A stretch of DNA of 6,180 nt, taken from assembly GCA_030833605.1 (NCBI GenBank), contig JAURGV010000146.1, positions 1 through 6,180 of the forward strand, given 5' to 3'. The DNA comes from Rhodothermales bacterium. Lineage in GTDB: Bacteria; Bacteroidota; Rhodothermia; Rhodothermales; UBA10348. Both the position numbers and the translations under genes were made by a program. Of this stretch, positions 1-5,611 are shown one piece after another. The notes beneath the pieces are model-generated. The model ran no database searches. It saw nothing but the letters and a program-made list of their open reading frames with translations, and had not been told where the DNA came from. Position 1 is the first letter of the stretch, and the number at the start of each line of letters is the position of its first letter.

Positions 1-2518
1 CACCCATTTTGTACAGACGACTAACCGCCGCCGGTGCGTCGTTTGTGTGAAGCGTAGAGAACGTTAAGTGACCTGTGTTAGCCAATTTAATTGCTAATTC
101 TGCCGTGTGGCGGTCACGCATCTCCCCAACCATCACAATATCAGGGTCATGGCGAAGAATGGCTCTCAGCGCCCCTTCAAGGTCCAGTTTGTGGCTCAAC
201 TTGATCTGTCGTACCCCTTTGATGATATACTCAACAGGATCTTCCACCGTAAGCACATTCACTTCGGGGGTAACTACTTGGTACAACGCGGCAACCAGGG
301 TAGTACTTTTACCTGAACCCGTTGGACCGGTAAGAATAATCATCCCGTGCGGCTGACGAATTGCTTTGTTGAAGCGATCCAGCGCCACATCTAACATCCC
401 CAATTTGGTGATGTCGGTTAACACTTTACGGTCGTCGAGAATACGAATTACAATACTCTCGGCACGCATTTCCTGGTTGGACGTAGCGATCGGAAGAATC
501 GAAACACGGAATCGAATCAGAGCTCCGTCAATCGTTCTCTGGATGAACCCGTCCTGAGCGGCATCCCTTTCAAAGCGGTCCACATTGGTTGAATTGTCCT
601 TAACGACTGCCAAAAACGCTTCTGGATGAACTTTGTCTTCCGTGTGCCATTTTTTTAGACGGCCATCCGTTCTAAGGTGAATCTCAACCTGGCGGTTTGC
701 ATTAGGGAAAATATGAATGTCTGAGGTCCCTTGACGCACTGCTTCAACCAACGACGCTTCAAACAGATTGATCAGTTTGGAGCGGCTAATTTCGGCTTCA
801 AGAGCATCTTCATCCAGCCCATCTTCGCCTAAGTCGTAGGACGTGCCCAAATCAAAGGCATCGGTTTCTTCCGAAACCCGCTCCATGTACTCATTTTTCC
901 GAGGAAAAATGGTATCTAAAAGCCGCATGATGGACGATTCCGAAGCATACCGTAACTCAAATCGACCTAAATCCAACTCATGGACCAATCGATTGATTTC
1001 TGGACGCGTCGGGTCGGGTGTAATGAAAATGATACGTCCGGTCCCAGTCTCAAAATCGATAGAGTGCTCTAAAGGAACGAGCAACAACTCCATCATCTCT
1101 TCGCGATTTTCTTCGGCCAAGGTCTCCATGGTCAAACGAACAAAATCGTGATCTGGACGAAATTCGTCGATTTCTTCTAATTTGAATGCATACACGCGAG
1201 CAGCAGCTTGATAAACGGACTCGCGATTTACCCCTTTCAAATCAGCAACAATGCGCCAAAGTGCCGTTTTTCCGCCAAGCTTATCAAATTCTTTAAGTCC
1301 TTGAACCGCTAGGTCTGCGGATACCATTCCTTCAGACAAAAGCGTTCGCACTACGCGATCTTTATTAATCCGATCACTGGCTTCCGCTGAAATCTTGACG
1401 CCTCCATTGCTCGGAAACTCAACAGGAGCTTCTACGGAGGTAATCGATTCTTCCTCTTCTTCTAACTCAGCTACTTCAAAGTCTGAGCCCAATTGAAAAC
1501 CTGAAACAATCTCAGTGTCATTGTGCACTTCGATACCGCGGGCATTTAGCCACTCGATAGTATCTTGTAAAGGCACATTAAGTTTGGAATTAGGGCAATA
1601 GCGGCACTCTAGTAAACTTGGGCAAGAGATTAACGCGCTTTGAACTTTGCTATCCAACGGATCGGAGGACAAAACTACTAAAACGTTCTGCCTAGTTGCT
1701 GGGTCGATTTCAAAGGTAAGCGGAACCAATCCTGCCGAAACCAACCGCGCTAAATCTTCTGCCGTGAATACGCGCAGTACGTGGTCAATAAAATCTTCCT
1801 CAGGCGCCGCATCCAGATAGGGTTGGAAAGCATATCCTTGTTGTTCAGCTACCGCTGCTTCAATTTGAACGCGATCCACTCCTGGCAAATGAGCCAATTC
1901 CCGCCAAAGATCTGTTCCAACACCTCGGTGTTGAATAGCTTCATTCACATCAGACATGGAGACTATGCCAGATTGCAGAAGCGATAGAACGATTTCGTCC
2001 TTCACCACTCCTGAAACCCCAGAATCCTTCATATAATCAGATTCAACAAGGTCCTCATCGGCCTCTTCAGTCGGGATAAAGCCAGGAAGGTTTTCTTCCA
2101 ACAACTGATCCTGCGTAAATGCAGCAATTCTATGCTCTACGGAGTCAATGGGATCGACGTCAACTTCTTCCGGTATGCTCCATGCATCAGAAGCGAGGAT
2201 CAATGGATCCTCTTCTAAAAGCTCTTCGATCAAACTAGCTTCATCTGGATCAGCCTGACCTTCAAATTCAGATTCTGCTCCAGTAGTCCCGTAAATTTCG
2301 TCTAGCGTATATGTGCTTTTCTCGGTACCAGGCTTGACTCCACCTTCCAAGCTTCTCAACGCCTCTGACATTTCATCCAGTGACATCGCGCTTAGTTCAG
2401 TAATAGCCTGCTTATACAGTTGGTCGCCTTCTTTTGACATACGCCCTCTTACAGCGCCCCGATCTTTCGATGGGTCACCGGATTTGATTTTTGATATGTC
2501 GAAGAATCGTTTGGACAT
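1..2518 (-). CDS. pilB: PilB/GspE-family pilus assembly ATPase, 3' end cut by window edge
   Basis: This is a cytoplasmic secretion ATPase that would power pilin polymerisation by acting on the PilC-type platform encoded just upstream. My translation is open for 839 codons with no stop before the left edge. Seen in it: Walker A GPTGSGKST at residues 731-739 (K737), Asp box VEDPVEY with E759-D760, Walker B RHDPDIVMVGEMRD at 789-802 (E799), and His box GHLTFSTLHTND at 816-827. The start of the N2 domain, TSDIHIFPN, lies near 598-606. Upstream are two MshEN (T2SSE_N)-like domains at about 171-331 and 384-541, and a strongly acidic segment at about 70-165. PilB proteins are usually near 570 residues, so the N-terminal half is clearly enlarged. 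The ATG at 2518 lies 20 bases after the platform gene's stop; its Shine-Dalgarno is weak, and ATG at 2440 (residue 27) is an alternative. The C-terminal part, where a zinc-binding CxxC pair is often found, is off the window. Type IV pilus rather than type II secretion is inferred from the pilin neighbours. Confidence 0.93.
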   Translation of the reverse strand, partial: MSKRFFDISKIKSGDPSKDRGAVRGRMSKEGDQLYKQAITELSAMSLDEMSEALRSLEGGVKPGTEKSTYTLDEIYGTTGAESEFEGQADPDEASLIEELLEEDPLILASDAWSIPEEVDVDPIDSVEHRIAAFTQDQLLEENLPGFIPTEEADEDLVESDYMKDSGVSGVVKDEIVLSLLQSGIVSMSDVNEAIQHRGVGTDLWRELAHLPGVDRVQIEAAVAEQQGYAFQPYLDAAPEEDFIDHVLRVFTAEDLARLVSAGLVPLTFEIDPATRQNVLVVLSSDPLDSKVQSALISCPSLLECRYCPNSKLNVPLQDTIEWLNARGIEVHNDTEIVSGFQLGSDFEVAELEEEEESITSVEAPVEFPSNGGVKISAEASDRINKDRVVRTLLSEGMVSADLAVQGLKEFDKLGGKTALWRIVADLKGVNRESVYQAAARVYAFKLEEIDEFRPDHDFVRLTMETLAEENREEMMELLLVPLEHSIDFETGTGRIIFITPDPTRPEINRLVHELDLGRFELRYASESSIMRLLDTIFPRKNEYMERVSEETDAFDLGTSYDLGEDGLDEDALEAEISRSKLINLFEASLVEAVRQGTSDIHIFPNANRQVEIHLRTDGRLKKWHTEDKVHPEAFLAVVKDNSTNVDRFERDAAQDGFIQRTIDGALIRFRVSILPIATSNQEMRAESIVIRILDDRKVLTDITKLGMLDVALDRFNKAIRQPHGMIILTGPTGSGKSTTLVAALYQVVTPEVNVLTVEDPVEYIIKGVRQIKLSHKLDLEGALRAILRHDPDIVMVGEMRDRHTAELAIKLANTGHLTFSTLHTNDAPAAVSRLYKMG

Positions 2519-2538
2519 GGTATCGGTTAACTAGCCTA

Positions 2539-3891
2539 CTATTTCATAAAATCGGCTGCACTTGGAGAAACCATAGCGAGTTCTGAAGAAAGTATGGTTA
2601 AGCCCATGATCGCGACGGTAATAATCAGCGCTACAACCGTCTGAATCATCTCAATAATGGACTTTAGCTTTAATGAGGTTTCGTTTTCATAATAGTCGGC
2701 CATTTGTCGAGCGCTATTGCGAACATTACCCGTTTCCGCACCACTTCTGAATCGGGCCAATGCCATCGAAGTGAATGCACCGGAAGCTTCCATGGCTTTT
2801 ACCAAGTCGGCACCCTGAGCAACCATCATTGGAATAGTGACGGTTTTTACACGGTGCTCGATATAGCGATTCCCACTGGCCTCTGCGGCAATTTTGATCA
2901 CGGAGATGTTTTCGCCACTACCTGAATACAATACCGCGAATACACGACAGAATATTTCGATGTTAAGTTTGTGCAGTAGCCCACCAATAAGGGGAATACG
3001 AATCATGAAACGATGTGTCAGAAAAACCCCCCTATTCGATCTCAAGAAAGCAACAATAGACCCAATTATGGCCCCTGACCCCAGTAACACGTACCCCCAG
3101 TTGGAATTCATCCATTTGGAAAAATCCAGGGTCTTTTGAGTCATTGGAGGTAGCGTCAAACCAAACTGTTCAAACAATCCAGCGGTTTGAGGAAAAATGT
3201 ACCAAACGTAAAAGAGGAACGCCGCAGCCAGCACAAGCAACGTGATGACTGGAGTAATCATGGCGCTTTTTACGCTTTTCTTAAATTCATTTTGGCGCTC
3301 TAAAAAGCGGGCGGTGGATTCATAAATCTCAGACATATTACCGGTCTGAGAAGCGATCCCTAGCATGTAGGCCGTAAATTTGCCCAACATGTGTTGCTGC
3401 TTCATAAACGCCTGTTGAGCCTCCATACCGCCTTTTAAATCGGCATTCAGGTCTCTAATCACCTGTTTCAGGCTTCTGGACGAAACGTCGTTCACCAATA
3501 GGTTCAACACCTCATCGAACGGCAATTTTTCTTTCAGCAAGTTGGCTGAAAGGCGCACGAACATAATTAAGTCGCCCTGTGGCGGTTTGGTCTGGATATC
3601 AAGAAGCTTTTTCTGAATCTTGATGACTTCCAATCCCATTTTGGTAAGCGCCGTCCTGAGTTCCTCTTCCGAGAACGACTTTTGCTCACCATCGATCACC
3701 TTACCGTTAAAGTGACGAACCTTATACAAAAAGGTTTGTCGTTGCTCTAAACTTTCCGTCCTGAATGCATGACGATCAGCAAGGGCTTCCACCCTCTTTT
3801 TGGCAGTTTTAGAGTTCGGCGCAAACACGGTACCCTGCACGGGTTGCCCTGCTTGACTCACTCCATTAAATCTGTATTCTTTAACTGCCAT
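2539..3891 (-). CDS. pilC: PilC/GspF-family inner-membrane platform protein
   Basis: This 450-residue integral membrane protein is the assembly platform that couples the PilB-type ATPase to pilin subunits in the inner membrane. Two T2SSF domains are visible, about residues 108-233 (RLSANLLKEKLPFDEVLNLL, then ASQTGN near 180-185) and about 312-435 (FAVLYSGSGENISVIKIA, then SGAETGN at 383-389). Three hydrophobic segments fit the family: about 214-233, 266-284 and 413-434. Ahead of the first T2SSF domain are two stretches that both resemble the family's small N-terminal subdomain (about 5-49 and 55-97), where one copy is usual. The ATG at 3891 follows an AAAGG sequence four bases upstream, and the gap from the preceding pilin gene's stop is only 8 bases, so translation is probably coupled. 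The stop is 20 bases before the ATPase start. Type IV pilus versus type II secretion cannot be decided from this protein alone. Confidence 0.95.
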   Translation of the reverse strand: MAVKEYRFNGVSQAGQPVQGTVFAPNSKTAKKRVEALADRHAFRTESLEQRQTFLYKVRHFNGKVIDGEQKSFSEEELRTALTKMGLEVIKIQKKLLDIQTKPPQGDLIMFVRLSANLLKEKLPFDEVLNLLVNDVSSRSLKQVIRDLNADLKGGMEAQQAFMKQQHMLGKFTAYMLGIASQTGNMSEIYESTARFLERQNEFKKSVKSAMITPVITLLVLAAAFLFYVWYIFPQTAGLFEQFGLTLPPMTQKTLDFSKWMNSNWGYVLLGSGAIIGSIVAFLRSNRGVFLTHRFMIRIPLIGGLLHKLNIEIFCRVFAVLYSGSGENISVIKIAAEASGNRYIEHRVKTVTIPMMVAQGADLVKAMEASGAFTSMALARFRSGAETGNVRNSARQMADYYENETSLKLKSIIEMIQTVVALIITVAIMGLTILSSELAMVSPSAADFMK

Positions 3892-3899
3892 GGTGCCTT

Positions 3900-4313
3900 T
3901 TAATCTTCAACGGTTATCTCGCTGCTGAAACTTACAATGGTTGAATCAACGCTATACTGGGAGATGTAGGTTCGAGCACCAATTTCAGGGTATTTCGAAC
4001 TTTGGCCACTCACTACAAGCGTTGTTCGCGTTGCAGCAGAAATTTCAAATCGAGCATGATAAGTATCTGATTCCATAAAAAGTTTTGCCATTCCATTTTC
4101 AGACAGTCCTGCGTAACTGGCATTGCCACCGTTGAATGGATCCATTTTCGTTTTCCAAAACACAGCAGAACTAGCTATTTCTAGGTTTCTACTGACTATT
4201 GTTTCGGATACCGATTGCCTCATTTTTTCTTGAAATGCGACTATTCCCACCACCACTGCGATGCTGGCGACAATGATTCCCATAACGAGAAGTAAAAGCT
4301 GCTGTTGACCCAT
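3900..4313 (-). CDS. Pilin-like protein 2 (MGQQQ family), probable minor pilin
   Basis: This 137-residue protein has one N-terminal hydrophobic helix (about residues 6-27) and a small exported domain, the layout of a type IV pilin or pseudopilin. It starts MGQQQLLLLV, identical to the neighbouring pilin-like gene. By my count 31 of the first 63 residues match that paralogue without a gap, including W53, K54, K56, F60, G62 and G63. The C-terminal half differs and is beta-rich in appearance, with FEISAATRTTLVVSG near 89-103 and no cysteines. There is no charged leader peptide or canonical G|FTLIE cleavage site; a G2|Q3 cut is only a guess. No convincing Shine-Dalgarno precedes the ATG at 4313, in contrast to the other pilin. 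It lies 8 bases before the platform gene, so it is probably co-transcribed with it, which suits a low-abundance minor or tip subunit. The pilin role is inferred from architecture and context. Confidence 0.85.
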   Translation of the reverse strand: MGQQQLLLLVMGIIVASIAVVVGIVAFQEKMRQSVSETIVSRNLEIASSAVFWKTKMDPFNGGNASYAGLSENGMAKLFMESDTYHARFEISAATRTTLVVSGQSSKYPEIGARTYISQYSVDSTIVSFSSEITVED

Positions 4314-4464
4314 TGGGTTTTGTGTTCGATGTCAAAAAAAGACACGTCAGGATGTTCTGTGTATCGGCAAGGCAAACGAAACCTTAACAAAATTAATTAA
4401 CCATCTTTGGGTCTTAAGCCTGGTGGGAATAAGGGGGCTCCAAAAAACAAAAGGCCATTAAAAA
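4314..4464. other. Intergenic region upstream of pilin 2
   Basis: This is non-coding sequence between the terminator and pilin 2. Besides the possible -7 element it holds a run of seven A flanked by TGTC/GACA (4330-4344, about 17 bases upstream of the ATG). Three blocks (GTTCTG at 4354-4359, GTATCGGC at 4361-4368, TTTGGGTCTTAAG at 4406-4418) recur in the same order upstream of pilin 1. I see no open frame or RNA gene in it. Confidence 0.6.
4388..4395 (-). promoter_or_regulatory. Possible promoter -7 element for pilin 2-pilC-pilB
   Basis: The minus strand reads TAATTTTG here, which fits the Bacteroidota -7 consensus TAnnTTTG, inside an AT-rich patch downstream of the terminator. A start near 4381 would give a leader of about 67 bases before the pilin 2 ATG. 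I see no clear TTTG/TTG element at the usual distance upstream, so this is tentative. It would explain expression of the assembly genes past the terminator. Confidence 0.35.
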
Positions 4465-4500
4465 AGCCCGGGGAGGTCGCTATGGCGACCTCCCCGGGCT
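4465..4500 (-). terminator. Rho-independent terminator after pilin 1
   Basis: A perfect 16-bp stem (AGCCCGGGGAGGTCGC and its exact complement) encloses a 4-base loop. On the minus strand it is followed directly by six T and, after AATGGCC, by another T-rich stretch, so it works for leftward transcripts. The flanks (about 4448-4458 and 4501-4511) are also nearly complementary and could lengthen the stem. It lies 41 bases past the pilin 1 stop and ahead of pilin 2, so the downstream genes need readthrough or their own promoter. Confidence 0.9.
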
Positions 4501-4510
4501 ATAGGCTTTT

Positions 4511-4543
4511 GTGACTTACGGGTCACGCAGTAGTCATGCTACT
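4511..4543 (-). other. Two small stem-loops in the pilin 1 3' untranslated region
   Basis: Between the pilin 1 stop and the terminator are two short inverted repeats. AGTAG/CTACT (4529-4533 and 4539-4543) has a 5-base loop and overlaps the stop codon. GTGAC/GTCAC (4511-4515 and 4522-4526) has a 6-base loop. With the terminator they make three stem-loops in a row at the end of the message. Such structures can slow 3' decay; whether these do is inference, and five-pair stems are individually weak. Confidence 0.4.
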
Positions 4544-4994
4544 ATTCGGCTGCGTTGATCGTGGTGGCGATGTCACCAGGTGTTGTACCAGATACTACTA
4601 GCACAACTGTATTCAGCGCGTCTCCATTTCCGTCAAAAGAGTTGGCGGTAATTGTAAGCTCTGATCCATCGTCACTTAGCGTGAACACACCGTTTAGGTT
4701 TTCATGCTCAGTAGCTTCAGCGTCTGTTCCTGGGTGTAGACCGTTGTCACCAGTTGAATAGCCAATCTGAGAGAAAGTTAGACCGTCCCAATCAGTAGCA
4801 CTTGATCCACCACCGAAAGCGGATGGTTTCAATTTCCATGCTTGAGCGTCTGAAGCAATACGGATAGCATCATTAACGAGCGAATCTGCATTGGCTTTTT
4901 TCTGATTTTCAGAGAATGCCTGGATACCTACTACGACGGATAGACCGACGATAACGATACCTAGAACTAAAAGAAGTAATTGTTGCTGACCCAT
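4542..4994 (-). CDS. Pilin-like protein 1 (MGQQQ family), probable major pilin
   Basis: This 150-residue protein has a hydrophobic N-terminal helix (about 6-27, starting MGQQQLLLLV), a polar helix continuation to about residue 52 and a small acidic, Ser/Thr/Gly-rich domain, as in pilus subunits. The signature W53-K54-x-K56-x3-F60-x-G62-G63 is shared at the same positions with the downstream paralogue. A beta-strand-rich part follows (VFTLSDDGSELTITA near 103-117 and VVLVVSG near 130-136). It has no cysteine, so no disulfide loop. The first charged residue is E29, so the usual positively charged prepilin leader and the Glu at mature position 5 are missing. A strong Shine-Dalgarno (AAGGAGG) six bases before the ATG, a long leader with inverted repeats and a strong terminator after the stop suggest a separate abundant transcript. 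That is why I call it the major subunit; this is inference, and a different small secreted membrane protein is possible. Confidence 0.86.
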   Translation of the reverse strand: MGQQQLLLLVLGIVIVGLSVVVGIQAFSENQKKANADSLVNDAIRIASDAQAWKLKPSAFGGGSSATDWDGLTFSQIGYSTGDNGLHPGTDAEATEHENLNGVFTLSDDGSELTITANSFDGNGDALNTVVLVVSGTTPGDIATTINAAE

Positions 4995-5000
4995 TTGGAG

Positions 5001-5007
5001 CCTCCTT
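5001..5007 (-). promoter_or_regulatory. Strong Shine-Dalgarno site of pilin 1
   Basis: On the minus strand AAGGAGG lies six bases before the ATG at 4994. It is the only near-perfect ribosome binding site in the window and fixes this start. The second pilin and the ATPase have weak or no such site. Confidence 0.88.
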
Positions 5008-5023
5008 GGTTGTTTTGGTTAAA

Positions 5024-5042
5024 TCAGATAAACTTTATCTGA
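5024..5042. promoter_or_regulatory. Perfect 19-base palindrome upstream of pilin 1
   Basis: TCAGATAAA, one central base, then TTTATCTGA: 9-bp arms with perfect symmetry, 30-48 bases before the pilin 1 ATG. The near-zero spacer suits a dimeric DNA-binding regulator better than an RNA hairpin, though a shorter-armed hairpin with a 3-base loop is possible in the leader. An operator role is inferred from position and symmetry only. Confidence 0.55.
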
Positions 5043-5052
5043 GAACGCACTT

Positions 5053-5076
5053 CATTCGGAAAATTCGTTCTGAATG
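5053..5076. repeat. Second inverted repeat upstream of pilin 1
   Basis: Arms CATTCGGAA and TTCTGAATG pair at 8 of 9 positions around a 6-base spacer, starting 10 bases beyond the 19-base palindrome. It may be a second regulator site or part of a structured pilin leader. It has no T-tract on either side, so it is not a terminator. Confidence 0.4.
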
Positions 5077-5177
5077 CGGTATCGGCGTTGCGAGTTTGGG
5101 CTTAAGAAAACACAATGTGAAGATATCATGAAGCCCTTATTGCTTTGGTCACGCTTGAACGCATCCTTCGCAACCCC

Positions 5178-5208
5178 TTGTATCGGTCAGCGTATGCAGA
5201 AGTATAGT
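5178..5208 (+). promoter_or_regulatory. Possible promoter of the DUF4342 gene
   Basis: TTGTAT (5178-5183) and TATAGT (5203-5208) resemble -35 and -10 boxes, with a 19-base spacer that is longer than ideal. Transcription would begin near 5215, which suits translation from ATG 5244 better than from TTG 5217. Weak support only. Confidence 0.3.
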
Positions 5209-5243
5209 ATGGAACATTGAAGTGGACTAAACTGGATCAGATC

Positions 5244-5561
5244 ATGGTAGACAAAGAAAAAGTGCGCGTCACCCTTGAAGAAATGAAAGTAAAGGGGAAT
5301 CAACTCGTTGATAAAGTGAAAGAAGTAATCGAGGAAGGCAATGCTCGACGACTCTTGATTCGCAAGGACGGCAAAACCTTATTGGAAATCCCCTTGTCTG
5401 TAGGCGTGGGTGGTGCTACCGCTGCTGTATTTCTATTACCTACGTTAGCTGCCGTCGGTGCTCTCGCCGCCTTGGTATCCGATGTGGAAATTGTAATTGA
5501 GCGCGAGGAAAAAAATGTAACCGATGTCGAAGCTGAAGAAGTAGAAGCTGAAAAGAAATAA
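5244..5561 (+). CDS. DUF4342 family small protein
   Basis: This is a 105-residue protein of unknown function. Order of parts, numbered from ATG 5244: a charged helical N-terminus, then GNQLVDKVKEVIEEGNARRL (18-37), RKDGKTLLEIPLSVGVGG (40-57), a hydrophobic Ala/Gly/Val-rich segment (about 53-79) and an acidic tail of Glu, Val, Ala and Lys (86-105). The pattern of an 'EGN-RR-I' helix, a 'KTLLEIPL' strand and a hydrophobic hairpin is what I recognise as DUF4342. The hydrophobic part could sit in a membrane or pack against a partner. The frame stays open upstream to a TTG at 5217, adding nine residues; I prefer the ATG because the family usually starts shortly before this helix and the possible promoter would leave almost no leader for the TTG. 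It is divergent from the pilus operon, so no shared role is implied. Confidence 0.8.
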   Translation: MVDKEKVRVTLEEMKVKGNQLVDKVKEVIEEGNARRLLIRKDGKTLLEIPLSVGVGGATAAVFLLPTLAAVGALAALVSDVEIVIEREEKNVTDVEAEEVEAEKK

Positions 5562-5574
5562 TCGGTACCTTATA

Positions 5575-5596
5575 GAAGTGACGCTGCTGTTACTTC
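5575..5596 (+). other. Small stem-loop between DUF4342 and the dehydratase gene
   Basis: GAAGTGAC and GTTACTTC form an 8-bp stem with one G-U pair around a 6-base loop, 14 bases after the DUF4342 stop. The T run that follows is ten bases away, so it is a poor terminator by itself. It could work together with the stronger hairpin at 5630. Confidence 0.35.
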
Positions 5597-5611
5597 CAAA
5601 CTTCCGTTTTT

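Larger units (their letters stand above)
4995..5243. other. Divergent intergenic region between pilin 1 and the DUF4342 gene
   Basis: About 249 bases must hold promoters for leftward pilin 1 and rightward DUF4342. It contains two inverted repeats, the blocks GTTCTG (5067-5072), GTATCGGC (5079-5086) and TTTGGGCTTAAG (5095-5106) shared with the pilin 2 upstream region, and a further GTATCGG at 5180-5186. I could not place a convincing pilin 1 promoter: no TAnnTTTG and no sigma-54 TGGC-N8-TTGC pattern was seen. Confidence 0.6.

Noticed and set aside
895..2010. Assigning cyclic di-GMP binding to the MshEN-like domains
   Set aside because: The RLG residues typical of the binding motif are not present in either copy, so the ligand cannot be claimed from sequence.
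75..2534. Several rightward open frames of 60-100 codons across the ATPase gene (for example 75-356, 843-1151, 2313-2534)
   Set aside because: They lie opposite a continuous leftward frame with clear ATPase motifs, and their translations are Ser/Arg-rich with no recognisable domain.
2704..3139. Rightward open frames opposite the platform gene
   Set aside because: Antisense shadows of a full-length PilC/GspF coding sequence; no ribosome site or family resemblance.
4330..4335. Perfect TTGACA on the minus strand upstream of pilin 2, resembling a -35 box
   Set aside because: It ends only about 16 bases before the ATG, so the matching -10 box would fall at or inside the gene start and none is seen.
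4555..4761. Rightward 68-codon open frame opposite pilin 1
   Set aside because: Overlaps the pilin coding sequence completely and has a low-complexity Ser/Val/Pro translation.
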